A stretch of 64,000 bases of DNA. It comes from Dromiciops gliroides (taxonomy: Eukaryota > Chordata > Mammalia > Microbiotheria > Microbiotheriidae). The notes beneath the pieces were generated by a model. The model saw only the letters and a program-made list of their open reading frames with translations. It had not been told where the DNA came from and ran no database searches. Positions 43,090-54,228 of this stretch are shown here, piece by piece. Both the position numbers and the translations under genes were made by a program. Each line of letters begins with the position of its first letter. The first letter of the stretch is position 1. Location: the NCBI RefSeq assembly GCF_019393635.1, contig NC_057866.1, forward strand, positions 125,425,897-125,489,896, given 5' to 3'.

Positions 43090-43265
43090 AATGCAAATTG
43101 ATCTTTCCAAAGCATTATTTGTAAAAGCAAAAAGTTGGAAACAAATTGTTTGCCCAAGAACTGGACTGGGGGAATGGCTGAATAAATTGTGGCAAATGAA
43201 TGTAATGGTCTATTATTATGCTGTAAGGTAGTGTAAATATAGAGGATTCAAAGAAATATGCAAAG
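43090..43265 (+). mobile_element. L1 ORF2 C-terminal fragment
   Basis: The translation near 43130-43230 (FVKAKSWKQI, then GLGEWLNKLWQMNVMVYYYAVR) matches the same part of the L1 at 21500-21620. Diverged copy. Confidence 0.8.
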
Positions 43266-43664
43266 CCAAAAGAAGGATTTAAGGATTACAACTATGTAAA
43301 TGAAGACAACATTAAAGGGCAACAAAATTCAAATTAAATCCAATGGACAGTTATTATCATGTTAAAGCATCCAGCCTTCCTTTTTTAAGGTAACCAGTAA
43401 AATATGTGGGTGTATAGCAATTGTTAGTGTTGTGCTTAATTGTTTGTGGGAATGTGCTTGGGATAGCAGTTAAGGGAAGTGTGGTCTTTTTACATTGGTA
43501 CTGTGTTCATATATATTTGTTTTGTTATATGCTCCTTGAGTTAGTGGTGGGAATCTTCCTCAGTACAGGGTTCCTTTTGCTATTTCTTGAAATGCCTTTT
43601 GTTTGAACTTATGTGTCCTTTGATGAGAGCTTTGGAGCTATGGTTTTGAGTTGGTCATAGAGTC
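43266..43664. other. unassigned sequence
   Basis: A 61-codon frame at 43421-43606 is Val/Leu/Phe-rich from a T/G-rich strand. I see no gene. Confidence 0.3.
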
Positions 43665-43995
43665 AGAATTAGAAAGGATGTTAGGGGGGGACAGCTAAGT
43701 GGCATAGTGGATAAAGCTCTGGATCCAGGAGGACCTGAGTTCTAATTTGGCCTCAGACACTTGACACGTATTAGCTGTGTGACCCTGGGCAAGCCACTTA
43801 ACCCTCATTGCCATGCCCCCCCCCCCCAAAAAAAAAAACCAACAAAAAAAGAAAGGATGTTAGGGAGATGTGTAGTCCAACTACCTCAGGCACTATCTAG
43901 TTGTGTGACTCAGGGCAAAATCACTTAAATTCTTTGTTCCTCTGTTTTCATTTCTGTGAAATGACTCAATGACCTCTGAGGTCCCTTCTAGCTTC
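43665..43995 (+). mobile_element. MIR/MIR3 remnants around a WSINE1
   Basis: After the SINE: 'ctagttgtgtgactcagggc' core, 'tttctgtgaaatgactcaat gacctctgaggtcccttcta' tail. Confidence 0.55.
43687..43849 (+). mobile_element. WSINE1-type CORE-SINE
   Basis: cattgccatgc tail, TTGACACGT marker. Perfect 16-bp TSD agaaaggatgttaggg (43671-43686 and 43850-43865). Confidence 0.95.
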
Positions 43996-44480
43996 TATTA
44001 ACAGTTTTGTTTGTTCCTTTGTTTTTTACTCTGTCCCCTCCTGGAAAATCTCTTTAGCCTTTGATCACTGACTCCCTTAACCTACCTCCTTTCTTACCAC
44101 TACCTTCCATTTCTCTTAGTCCCTTCCCCTCCTACTTCCCTGTGGGGTAAAATTAATTTCCGTACTCAACTGTGTGTATATATATATATGTATATTCTTC
44201 CCTCTTTGAACTAGTTCAAATGATGGTGTTCAAATGTTGCCCTCTCCCCACCATTTCCCCCTCCATTTAAAAAACTCTTCCTTGCAAACTTCTTTTATGT
44301 GAAATAATTTCCCCCATTCTTCCTCTCACTTTCCCCTTCTCCCAATGCATCCCACTTTCTCACCCTTCCATGAGACCACCCCAACATAACATATTCACAC
44401 CCATGCCCACTATCTACGTAGACTGCCTCTAACTGTTATAACAAGTTTTTGAGTTAAATGTATCATGTTCCCATATGGGA
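43996..44480. other. pyrimidine-rich sequence, possibly part of the antisense L1
   Basis: T/C-rich throughout. It may continue the L1 at 44480 but I cannot show it. Confidence 0.3.
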
Positions 44481-45240
44481 ATGTAAACAGCTTAATCCTT
44501 ATGATTTTTCTTTCATGCTTACCTTTTTATGCTTCTCTTGAGTCTTCTGTTTGAATATAAAATTTTCTATTCAGTTCTGTTTTTTTTTTTCATCAGGAAT
44601 GCTTGAAAGTTTTTTATTTAATTAAATATCCATTTTCCCCTCCTTTAGAATTGTACTTAGTTTTTCTGGTCAGGTTATTTTTAAAAATTATAATCCTAGT
44701 TCCTTTGCTTTTCAGAATATCATATTCCAAGCCTTCCAGTCATATATAGTTGTAGCTGCTACATCTTGTGTTATCATGACTGTGGTACCATGGGATTTGA
44801 ATTATTTCTTTCTGGCTGCTTGCAATACTTTCTCTTTGATCTGGGAGCTTTGTAATTTGGTTATAATAGTCCTGGGAGTTTTCATTTGGGCAGGTGATGA
44901 GCAGATTTTTTCCAACTTCTACTTTTCCCTCTAGTTATATAATTTCTGAGCAATTTTTTCTTTATAATTTTTCTTGAAATATGATATCTAGGGGTTTTTA
45001 TCACAGTTTTCAGGTGGTCCAACAATTCTTAGATTATCCATTTTTGACATTTTTTCCAGCTCAGTTGTTTTTCTGGTGAACTATTTCACATTTTTTTTTC
45101 AATTTTTCAGTCTTTTAACAATGTTGTCTTGTGTCTTGATGTCTCATGAAGTTATTAGCTTTCATTTGATCAATTCTAATTTTTAAGGAGTTATTTTCTT
45201 CAGTGAGGTTTTGTATTTGTTTTGCTGAGCTGTCTTTCCC

Positions 45241-46790
45241 TCACTTAAAAGTATTTTATTTTTTCAATTACATGTAAAGATAGTTTTCAATATTCATTTT
45301 TGTAAGATTCTGAGTTCCAAATTTTTCTCCTTCCTTCCCCCTTCCCCATGACAGCAAGCAATCTGATACAAATTATACATACACAATCATGTTAAACGTA
45401 TTTTCACATTAGTCATGTTGTGAAAGAAGAATCAGAACAAAAGAAAAAAAAAACATGAGAAAGAAAAAAACTCCAAAGTGAAAATAATATACTTTGATCT
45501 GCATTCAGACTCCATAATTCTTTCTTTGGATATGTATAGCATTTTCCATCATGAGTCTTTTGGAATTGTCTTGGATCATCATATTGCCAAGAGCTAAGTT
45601 TTTCATAGTTGATCATTGTACAATGTTGGTGTTATTGTATATGTTTTCCTGGTTCTGCCTACTTCACTCGGCATCAGTTCATATAAGACTTTCCAGGATT
45701 TTCTGAAATCTCTCTGCTTATCATTTCTTACAGTACTTATAGCCATTCCCCAATTGATGGGCATTCCCTCAATTTCCAATTCTTTGCCACCACAAAAAGA
45801 ACAGGTATAAATATTTTCATATGTAGGTCCTTTTCTCTTTTGTATGACTTCTTTGGGATACAGACCTAATAGTGGTATTGCTGGGTCAAAGGGTATACTC
45901 AGTTATAGCCCTTTAAGCATAGTTTCAAATTGCTCTCCAGAATGGTTGAATCAGTTTACTACTCTACCAAGAATACATTAGTGTTCCAATTTTCCCACAC
46001 CTTCTCCAAAATTTATCATTTTTCTTTTCTGTCATATTAGCCAGTCTGATAGTTTGAGGTGGTACCTATAAAAAAATAATGGGCTTTGCCAACACCCAAA
46101 GGCCCCAGCTCGAGGGGATGGATTTGGATTGATTGGATTGACTGAGATTGACTGACTTCACTGATTAACTAACTTAAAATTAATTCAATTGAAGCCACAC
46201 CTTCCTGGCCATCAGGAGGGTATTTTCTCAGAGACTTCGGACTCTGACCTCAACATGGGACCACTCTCAAGTCCAGTGAACCAATGGATTTGGGTGATGC
46301 TAGCCAATTAGCTTGAAGCAGTGTGTATGGACCGCCTCTCCTCGGGAGGCAGATTGAGCTTACGTGGTCAGTTCGTCTCTTGAACAGGCTGGTGGTGGAG
46401 AAATTGAAGAAGAACCAGGTGAGGCTGGAATGCTAGGCTAGATAGGCCTTTTCTTAACTTTTTGACCCAGATGTTCTCTTTTTTCTAATAAGTGTTTAAT
46501 GCCCCAAAACTGGTGCTGAAGCTTCTAATTTATAAGTAAACCCTAGCTAGCTTTCCCTACACTTGGGACAGGAATAAGGCAACCACATATTAAATTTTAA
46601 ATGTCACATACCTCAAAGTTATTTTAATTTGCATTTCTCTAGTCAATAATTATTTAGAGCATTTTTATATGACTATAGACAGCTTTAATTTCTTCATCTG
46701 AAAATTGCCTGTTCATATCCTTTGACCATTTATCAATTGGGGAATGACTTTTATTCTTATAAATTTGACTCAGTTTGAAAAATGATTGTC
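45241..46790 (-). mobile_element. L1 3' half, split by a solo LTR
   Basis: Antisense 3' UTR ('ttcaattacatgtaaagata', 'agcaagcaatctgatacaaa') then ORF2 C-terminus ('ccccaattgatgggcattcc', 'attgctgggtcaaagggtat', 'gctctccagaatggttgaat') up to 46067. After the LTR it resumes ('acctcaaagttattttaatt', 'cctttgaccatttatcaatt'). Confidence 0.85.
46068..46608 (+). mobile_element. solo LTR-like insert, about 540 bp
   Basis: A 5-bp tacct duplication (46063-46067 and 46609-46613) lies exactly where the L1 is cut. It ends TGTCACA. The left end reads ATAAAA and lacks the usual TG, or the first TG lies 13 bases in. The last ~120 bp align in order with the 40434 LTR: taataagtg/taataaatg, gctgaagctt/gctaaagctt, ggcaaccac/ggcgaccac, then tta...atttta. 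I infer a related ERV family. Confidence 0.7.
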
Positions 46791-47730
46791 AAGCTGTTAA
46801 TTCTCTTTTTATTATTTTCTTTCATTGCATTTATTTATTTCCCCAATTTTTCCTTTGCCACTCTTATTTGATGTTAAAAATCTTTTTTTTGCTCTTTAGC
46901 TCTTCTAGGAATTCTTGTTGGGCTTGCTTGAGGTTTTGCTTGTAGATCTTTTCAAGTCATTGTTGTCTTCTGAGTTTGTGTCTTAAACTGTCATCATAGA
47001 AACTTTTTATGGTCAAGTTTTTTTTTGTTTGTTTGTTTGCTTATTTTTGCCAGCCTATTTCTTGACTTTGGACTTTATGTTAGAGGTGCTCTCTGCTCCC
47101 CTCTGGGGAAAATGGCTAGCCTGAACTTCTGTGGATAGAGCTAGGGTCCTATAGCTTTTTAGTACTTTCAAGGTAGTGTGAACCAGGAAGAGATTTTGTC
47201 ACTATCTTCCTCGTCTATGCTCTGTGCTCTCTTAACCAGGTGGGATCTCTGTTCCCTCATGATTGTAGATCATATCTGCTCCTTTCCACCCTGTAACTTA
47301 GACCCAGAACTGGGTTATGGGCAAAGGAGCTGCCAAGTGGCACTCAGTCCTATACCCATTGCTAGCACAGGAGTCCCCTGTAATATCTTTCTGACCAGGT
47401 GTTTAGTCCCCTTATACCATCTTTAGGCATTGAGCACTCCTAGTGCCACCATTGCTTCTGTGGTTGCCCCCTCCAGGTCCCACAGCCAATGTTGCTTCTG
47501 CCAAACTGTGTTCTCGGTTAGTCCCCATCCAAATGTCTGAAGACTTTTCATTCCATCATCCTAAGTTGTCCTGGGATGGGGAAATGGGTCAGTGTAACCT
47601 TTTTGTTGTTGTTCTTATCTCCCTTGAGTTTAATTTGACCCTTTTTTAAAAAGTTGCTTAGAGGATCAGGTAGTGAAAACTCAGCAGAAATACTCAGCTA
47701 TCTTGACTCCGCCTCCATGGCATTCTTTTC

Positions 47731-48236
47731 TTTTTTTTTCTTCTTAATAGTATATTTTTTCCAATAACATGTAAAGATAGTTTTCAACATTCATTTTTGT
47801 AAGATTTTGCGTTCCAAATTTTTCTCCTTCCCTCCCTTCCATCCCACTTCCCTAAGACAGCAAGCAATCTGATACAGATTATATAGTACAACCATATTAA
47901 ATACATTTTCACATTAGTCATGTTGTAAAGGAAGAATCAGAATAAAAGGGGAAAACCACAAGAAAGAAGAAATAACAAAAACAACCAAAAAAGTGAAAAT
48001 AGTGTGCTTCTATCTGCATTCAGACTCCATAGTTCTTTTTCTGGATGTGGAGAGCGTTTTACATCATGAGTGTTTTGGAATTTGTCTTGGATCATTGTAT
48101 TGCTCAGAAGAGCTAAGTCTGTCACAATCGATCATCACACAATGTTGCTGTTACTGTTTACAATGTTCTCTTGGTTCTGCTCATTTCACTTAGCATCAGT
48201 TCATGCAAGTCTTTCCAGGTTTTTCTGAAATCTGTG
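47731..48236 (-). mobile_element. 5'-truncated L1, 3' UTR and ORF2 end
   Basis: Antisense L1 3' end, 'taacatgtaaagatagtttt', 'acagcaagcaatctgataca', 'cttggttctgctcatttcac'. Perfect 13-bp TSD tggcattcttttc (47718-47730 and 48237-48249). Confidence 0.93.
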
Positions 48237-48249
48237 TGGCATTCTTTTC

Positions 48250-48690
48250 CATTATCCCATAATTCAAGGTGGAGTTGATATAATATCCCAGAGACCATAT
48301 CTAAAACAAAATTTACCAATTTAAAGATAATTTTTACCATGCAGTAATGGGATGGCCTCTTCTAGGAGAATAATGCTTTCTTTCAAGTCAGAGGTTAAAA
48401 AAGGACACTATTAATGGGTTTTTTTTTTGACAGTTGCTCATTTTGTTATTAGTGAGTAGAGCATTATTTGAATTATTTGCTGATTTGTGTGTGCCTATTC
48501 ATGTACCAACAGATGCAAAATTCAGGCTCATAAAATGTAAATTGGTAATGGGGCGTGGGTTTTGTTTTGTTTTGTTTTTTATTTTGGATTTTTTTTTTTT
48601 TAAATATCAAGGTCCTTGAGGTCTCTGGCATAATGATCAAGGTTCAACACCTGTCTATGATACAAGGACACTCTCAAGGTCTTTCTAAAG
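48250..48690. other. unassigned sequence
   Basis: No gene or family recognised. T-runs at 48420 and 48588-48602. Confidence 0.3.
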
Positions 48691-48985
48691 AATTTTGGAA
48701 TGAATTGTGAGACATAGAGGACACTGGCACAGGAGGGCCCAGCGTGGTGTGCTGGCATCAAAGAAGGTGCTGTGCTCTATGAGCAAAGTAGAATTGTAGT
48801 AGCTCAAAAGAAATGTGAGATGCACAAATTTAGAGACATCTCCATTCCAAATGTTCATATGGACTATTTGTGCCTGACCTGTGGTGGAGCCTTCAGAGCC
48901 CATATAGGTCTGATGAGCCATAGTCCAACACACCATACCTTGACCTCAATGTAGTGATGTCATTTTGGTCCTCTTCAAGGACAGC
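48690..48985 (+). mobile_element. non-LTR LINE 3' end with a C2H2-like coding remnant
   Basis: A plus frame covers 48772-48954. Near its end it reads YLCLTCGGAFRAHIGLMSH then SPTH: C-X2-C-X12-H-X3-H. The stop is followed by 'gatgtcattttggtcctctt caaggacagcaac', the tail of a LINE that I also see at 61130-61539. This finger is a known feature of some retroelement C-termini. I cannot name the clade (RTE-like is a guess). Decayed. Confidence 0.6.
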
Positions 48986-48997
48986 AACCATAACTCA

Positions 48998-49275
48998 TTT
49001 GACTGTGTGACCCTGGGTAAATCACTTAACCCCTCCAAGCCCCAAGCAGTTTTCTTTTTTTTTTTTAGTGAGGCAATTGGGGTTAAGTGACTTGCCCAGG
49101 GTCACACAGCTAGTAAGTGTTAAGTGTCTGAGGTCGGATTTGAACTCAGATCCTCCTGAATCCAAGGCCAGTGCTTTGCCCACTGTGCCACCTAGCTGCC
49201 CCCCAAGCAGTTTTCTAAAACTATAGATTGCTGAGGAGATGTTGATTTGAATCTTCTCAATGGTAGTTCTGTACA
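48998..49275 (+). mobile_element. CORE-SINE, 'gatttgaat' tail type, split by WSINE1
   Basis: 'gactgtgtgaccctgggtaa atcacttaac' on the left, and 'aaaactatagattgctgagg agatgttgatttgaat' on the right. Confidence 0.6.
49046..49200 (-). mobile_element. WSINE1-type CORE-SINE
   Basis: caattgcctcac tail and TTAACACTT marker. Perfect 16-bp TSD ccccaagcagttttct (about 49030-49045 and 49201-49216). Confidence 0.95.
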
Positions 49276-49994
49276 TGGATGAAGAAAAGCAATCTGATTT
49301 AAACATTTAAAAAAATTATCGGGTTCTTCTGATACATTTGAAATATCATTCAAGTTTCAGAAAATCAATTTCCATGCAACTTTTCTTAGGAACACATCTA
49401 TTGTGTAAAGTGAGGTGCACCTGGGTTAGGGAAGTTACCAGAGGAAATGGATTTCAGAACTGAAGAAAGCCTCAGACCTGATTCATAAGGAAAGCATTTG
49501 CCTGTGAAGTGACCCATTCAATTGGTAATGAGGTACAGTTATTGCCTGTGGCCTGATTGTTTGGAGCTCTCTGCTGAGCTGCTCAAGGACTGGCAGGTGA
49601 GGTGGGGGAGGGGTTCTTTCCTACTCAGGTTTGTGGGTTGGCGTGTTCTCTTTGTTTTCCTTGGGTGAGCTTGGCTCTTGCCTCTTAAAACTTGCTGATT
49701 GCTTGTTCCTCAGCCTTGTGACTCCGACCTTGTAACGGTATTGACACGTTCAACCGGAGGACAGCCCAGTTTGAAGACACAATTTTGTAATTTTTAACTG
49801 AGACTGCATTTCTCCAGATACATACAGCCTTTCTCCCAAACCACCCCCTTTATTCCTGTTGTAATTAATTTTTTTCAATTATCTAGCGTTATTTTTTTCT
49901 CCTTCCCACTTCCCCCCTCCAAAAAAAAAAAAAGAAAAAGAAAAAGAAAGGAAGAAATAAAAAGAAAAGAAAAAAATCCTTTATCTTTTTCTTT
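49276..49994. other. unassigned sequence
   Basis: A 'tgtaacggtattgacacg' word at about 49733 recalls the start of the 40434 LTR, but the rest does not follow. A-rich at 49919-49976. Confidence 0.3.
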
Positions 49995-50200
49995 CTGACC
50001 TTATTCTAGGACATTACACTCTTGGAGGTTCAGAATATTTGAGACAGAAAAGTCATTAGAAGACTGCCCCTTCTATTTTCTTAGAAGAAGGAATTGAGGC
50101 CTACAGTGGTATCTGCTCGAGGTCACTGAGCTAGTTGGTAGCAAAGCTTGGACCTCCATCTACCTCTATTGCTGTTCTTTGTACTCAACCAAGACTATTT
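49995..50200 (-). mobile_element. MIR3 SINE, decayed
   Basis: 'agaaggaattgaggcctaca', 'gaggtcactgagctagttgg', 'aaagcttggacctccatcta'. Confidence 0.55.
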
Positions 50201-50464
50201 ACCACAGAACCTCATTCTTCACCTCCACTCTCCTAATCCTCCCCAGGCAGCTGTTTTTCCCATGGCTTTGAGGTCAGATTTCCTTCCTTGTGCCCCTGCC
50301 CCCAACACTTTTTTGAAAAAGTTTTAGCATGTTTCACCTGCCAATTTTTGAGTTATGTGGTCCCTGGACTGAGGATACAGGTGTGCAGATGGTGATGTAT
50401 CATTACAAGTCAACATGTGAAAATGGGGAAAGAAACTTCCCATTCATTCATTGGGAGAGAAGCC
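50201..50464. other. unassigned sequence
   Basis: No gene or family recognised. Confidence 0.3.
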
Positions 50465-50634
50465 CTTAATGCATTGGTTCTTAACCATTTTGTATGTGTC
50501 TGGAACCTCTTCGGTAGTCTGGTGGAGGCTATGGACCCATCCTCAGGATGGTGTTTTTTAAATTCATAAAATAAAATACATGAGATTACAAAGGAAATTA
50601 ATTGTTGAAATGCAGTTCTCTCTCTCTCTCTCTT
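50465..50634 (-). mobile_element. hAT-like nonautonomous DNA element, copy 3 (truncated by microsatellites)
   Basis: 'ttggttcttaaccattttgt atgtgtctgg', 'gtctggtggaggctatggac', 'ttaaattcataaaataaaat', then a CT array. The same order as at 8386-8592. Confidence 0.5.
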
Positions 50635-50643
50635 TCTATGTCT

Positions 50644-50710
50644 ATCCATCCATCCATCCATCCATCCATCCATCCATCCATCCATCCATCCATCCATCCA
50701 TCCATCCATC
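50644..50710. repeat. (ATCC)n microsatellite
   Basis: About 17 ATCC units. Open frames of Met-Asp-Gly-Trp or Pro-Ser-Ile-His are artefacts. Confidence 0.98.
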
Positions 50711-50714
50711 TAAC

Positions 50715-51092
50715 TGTCAAATGCAGCTGACTGAAGTTGATTTTGTCCACATTCCCAGACCCATAAATTGCCAGAGCCTAACCAGGGATTATTACTCCCA
50801 GCCTCTGACTAGTTTGTAAATGTCCTGAACTCTCCCCTCTGGGATTCCCAAGCTTTCTCTATGGATGTTTAGCAGTTATACAAAACAACTGACCTTGTAA
50901 AACCACAGAATGTCCCAACCCCACTGTACCTGGAGCCACTCTCCCTTTGCCAAAAATACTTTATAAGAACCCCACATACAGTCCTCTCTTTGGACTCCTC
51001 AGCAATTCCTGCTGCATGGAACTCCAGTTGTAACTCCTTGCCCCAACTAAAGATCATATTATTTGCTTTATTGGTTGCCTTTTCCTTAGTTC
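50715..51092 (+). mobile_element. possible ERV LTR
   Basis: TATA-like 'actttataagaacccc' (about 50960-50975), a pyrimidine-rich start region, then 'ggactcctcagcaattcctg' and 'ttgctttattggttgcc' resemble a class I LTR R-U5. No TSD found. Ends are tentative. Confidence 0.4.
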
Positions 51093-51104
51093 AGTTTAAT
51101 TCTC

Positions 51105-51130
51105 TTTCTCTCTCTCTCTCTCACACACAT

Positions 51131-51164
<34 letters not shown>
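51105..51164. repeat. (TC)n(AC)n microsatellite
   Basis: Compound dinucleotide array. Confidence 0.95.
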
Positions 51165-51700
51165 TCAGTCTGTCTATCTTATCTATCCATCTATCTGTGT
51201 GTATACAACCCCTGGCCTCATGAAAGCATGGAGAAGCAGCATCTGGGAGTTGTGGATTCCAGTTTTTATCCTGTCACCTTGAACACATTCCTTGAAGGTA
51301 ACTTCTCTATGACTCTATTTGCTTATGATAATCCCAAATAATCTCAGAGTTGTTTTGAGAAATACAAATGTATTGATTAAACAACGTGGTAATTATAGAA
51401 CACTAGGCTAAAAGGAATCTGGAAAGGTCATCTAAGTTTATTTTCCTACCATTTATCTGGTCCTAGAGTCAAGCTTTGGCCCAGTTCTCTGCCGAGAGCT
51501 CAGAACTGACTTTTCCAGTTTTCAGGCTGGTGCCTCCTTGGCACTTCCCACAAAGTTCAGTTGTCTGGGACCTGGGCAGGGGGGCTCGGTTCCCAGCAAT
51601 TTGACTCATCTAAGATAAGAGACACACTGGGACCAAAGAGGATTTCACGCTTTTTCCTTCCCAAACTACTGAATCTCTTTGCCAGTGTGAATATTACTAC
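51165..51700. other. unassigned sequence
   Basis: 51400-51475 is faintly MIR3-like ('aatctggaaaggtcatctaa'). No gene recognised; the overlapping frames at 51557-51763 on both strands are chance. Confidence 0.3.
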
Positions 51701-51830
51701 AATAAAGATGATAGACCCAGAGCTGAAGGTGACCTCAGAGGCCCTATAGTCCAATCTCCTCATTTTACAGAGGGATAAATGGGGAACCAGAGAGAGTATG
51801 TGATCTGTCCAAGCCAGTGGTCTGGGGGAT
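51701..51830 (-). mobile_element. MIR3 SINE
   Basis: 'gctgaaggtgacctcagagg', 'ctcctcattttacagaggga', 'gatctgtccaagccagtggt'. Confidence 0.6.
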
Positions 51831-51885
51831 GCCGCTGTTCTGTTCCCAAGACTCTTGGGGATTAATTGATGGTAGTTGTTCAGCA

Positions 51886-51905
51886 GGTGGTGGTGGTGGT
51901 GGTGG
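51886..51905. repeat. (GGT)n tract
   Basis: Seven GGT units. Confidence 0.9.
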
Positions 51906-52004
51906 CAGGGATGGTAGGCTCTTCCACAAATACAAGAGAAAATCCAAGTATATAGCTACAGTGTTCTACATTGTTTTGTTAACCCTTTGGGAGAGTAGAT
52001 TCTG

Positions 52005-52165
52005 GCTTGTGAGAGCTTTATTGTTGATGTGACCTTGGGAAAGTTATATGACCCCTCTGAGACCAAGTTGTCTCATCTATAAAACAGGTATAATAATGTT
52101 TTGGTTTTGTGTATGAGGAAAGTGTTTTATAAACTATACAGTATTCTATAAAGCTGGTAACATGA
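52005..52165 (+). mobile_element. MIR SINE
   Basis: 'gatgtgaccttgggaaagtt', 'gtctcatctataaaacaggt', 'aagtgttttataaactatac'. Confidence 0.65.
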
Positions 52166-52339
52166 CACTTTGAAAATTGCCTTTTCTCCTAGTTCCAACT
52201 ATTTGCAAGAATTTCATCTTATAGTTTTACAGCATTTTAAGTATATAGTAATAAGAATAGAGCTATAACTAGGATGAGGTAATCAGGATTTTCCTCCAAG
52301 GCATCAAAATATAAAGGGGACTGACAGGACTTAAATTTC

Positions 52340-52485
52340 ATTTAATCCCCTCTGATCCTGGGAGTCTTTTAGTCTCTCTGGACCTCAGTTTCCTTATTTG
52401 TAAAATGAAAGGGTTGAACTAGTTGGCCTCTAAGATTCATTCCAGTTTTAAATATATAATTTGGTGATCCTTTAGAACCTTTTCC
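52340..52485 (+). mobile_element. MIR3 SINE, 3' half
   Basis: 'gacctcagtttccttatttg', 'gttgaactagttggcctcta', 'agattcattccagttttaaa'. Confidence 0.65.
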
Positions 52486-53109
52486 AACATAGAGACAACA
52501 ACTAACTTTAGTACCTAGCTAGCAAAAATAATAATTAAAAATAAGAATCTATCAACTGGTTATTCCTCCCTCAGAAAGGAATACCCATTAGACCCTAACC
52601 ATATTCCCCATTAGCAGCTTCCCTAGCAGCAGCCTCAAAGTGTTATAGCCTCTCTCCCTCATTGACTGAATCTTCCTCAGAGTCAAAATCGCTAGCTATG
52701 ACTGTATTAGTGTGACATTCCTTTCAGCACAGGGATAGTCTACAAGGAGTGACTGTAACACTACTCGTTTGAGGATATTATAGTAGAGATTTCCACAATA
52801 TAGGTTAGACCTCTGAATTCCCTTCAAGCTCAACTGAATGTGTAAGTCATCCTACCAGGTAAAAGGAAAGCTTGAAATAAGAACAGATTTAAGACACTAG
52901 TTAGAGACAGAAGGGGTAGGAGAGTAACACAGAAGGAGAAGAAAGATAATTCCTAGGTACAATTTCCAAAGTAACTTTAGCTCCTCCCCTCAAATGCATG
53001 AGATCATCCCATGAAGCAGATTCTTTTAAAACGGTGGGTGAAAGATGTTAGGAAATGAGAGTGCATCCTAAAGGAGAGAAAACTTGGGGAGGTCTGTGTG
53101 GGTCAGAGA
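52486..53109. other. unassigned sequence
   Basis: No gene or family recognised. Confidence 0.3.
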
Positions 53110-53430
53110 CACAAGAAAATTGTCTTCCAATATTTAAAGGATTGTCATGTAGAAAAGAGATTACCCCTATTCTACTTGGCTCTAAAAGTCAAAATTGTAA
53201 CCAGTGATTGGAGGTTACAGGGAGACAGATTTCAGCTTGACTTATAGAGAACAATTAGAGCTGTCCCAAAATAGAAAAAGCTGTCTTGTGATGTAGTGAA
53301 TTCCCTTTCACAGTACTCGTCCAAACAGAGATTCTAGGAACACTGGTCAGACAGATTGGGGAAAGTCTTATTACCTTGGGTGAGGGGCTGGACTGGCTGG
53401 TATCTGAGGTTTTTTCCAACTAATGACTCA
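53110..53430 (+). mobile_element. L3/CR1 3' end
   Basis: 'tatttaaaggattgtcatgt', 'ttggaggttacagggagaca', 'aacaattagagctgtcccaa', 'gtgatgtagtgaattccctt', 'ggggctggactggctggtat'. Matches the order of the 3' end of L3. Confidence 0.75.
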
Positions 53431-53639
53431 GGCGTCCAGGCAGAGAAAATGAGGAATCTTTAAAATAAAAGGGAACGTGGAAAGAATAAGAGAGAGAAAA
53501 GCCTGGGGTTTGTGATTTACTAAGATACACAGGAATAGATCTGATCAGACCAAAAATTCAAAAGAAATTACTGTGTGCCTAAAATGTGTTTGGCAAATAT
53601 AACTGAAAACAGTGTAAGGATTTAGCTGAACTTGACCCA
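53431..53639. other. unassigned sequence
   Basis: No gene or family recognised. Confidence 0.3.
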
Positions 53640-54035
53640 AATTAATTCACTCATTCATTTAACATTTATTAAGTGCTTACTGTGAGCCAGCCACGGTGCT
53701 AAGCATTTCCCAGTGCCCCTTCTATGATTCTTTTTTTTTTTTTTTTGCTACTGACATTAGTCCCAGGCTGACATCTCTATTTCTCTTCAAATATAGCAAA
53801 ACCTATCTCTTTCTAACTAGGAATCCTTAATAAGGCATTAGGATATATGTATTGTCGACCTTGTCTTAAGTTGTCTCAAAATTCAACCCAATTTCCTTTC
53901 TCCAAATCATTAATGCTGTTTGCTGGTGAAGGGGATGGTGAGATACAGTATTAGTAGCAAAGTGACTTGTCCAAGAGCATACAACTATGGTTTTCCTGAC
54001 TCTAAGCCCAGTACAGTTATCCACTACATGACTGC
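53640..54035 (-). mobile_element. two MIR pieces with unknown sequence between
   Basis: 53640-53715 ('taagtgcttactgtgagcca') and 53925-54035 ('aaagtgacttgtccaagagc', 'tccactacatgactgcctct') are the two ends of a reversed MIR. The 200 bp between, with a T-run at 53731-53746, is not MIR. Confidence 0.55.
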
Positions 54036-54039
54036 CTCT

Positions 54040-54205
54040 CAGAGTCAGAGGACCTGGGTTACAATTCCAGCTTGGTGATTTACTATCTTCATGGCATTAA
54101 GAAGGTCACTTAGCCTCTCTGGGCCTCAGTTTCCTCATCTGTAAAATGAGGAGACTAAACTAAAAGACCTCCGAGGTCCCTCCTAGTTCTAAACCTATAA
54201 TTCTA
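54040..54205 (+). mobile_element. MIR3 SINE
   Basis: 'cagaggacctgggttacaat', 'ggcctcagtttcctcatctg', 'gacctccgaggtccctccta'. Confidence 0.8.
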
Positions 54206-54228
54206 CAGCTTGTTAGAAATGGGAATTC

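Larger units (their letters stand above)
44480..47717 (-). mobile_element. old L1 5' half (5' UTR and ORF1), invaded
   Basis: 44700-45240 is the antisense of marsupial L1 5'/ORF1 sequence ('tttctttctggctgcttgca', 'gatctgggagctttgtaat', 'gtcttgatgtctcatgaagt', 'ttattttcttcagtgagg'). 46800-47717 continues to the presumed 5' end ('gctatcttgactccgcctcc', the complement of a GGCGGAGTCAAGAT start). Another L1 (45241-46790) splits it. Confidence 0.6.

Noticed and set aside
49733..49760. Start of a third copy of the 40434 LTR
   Set aside because: Only the first dozen bases resemble it; the following sequence does not match.
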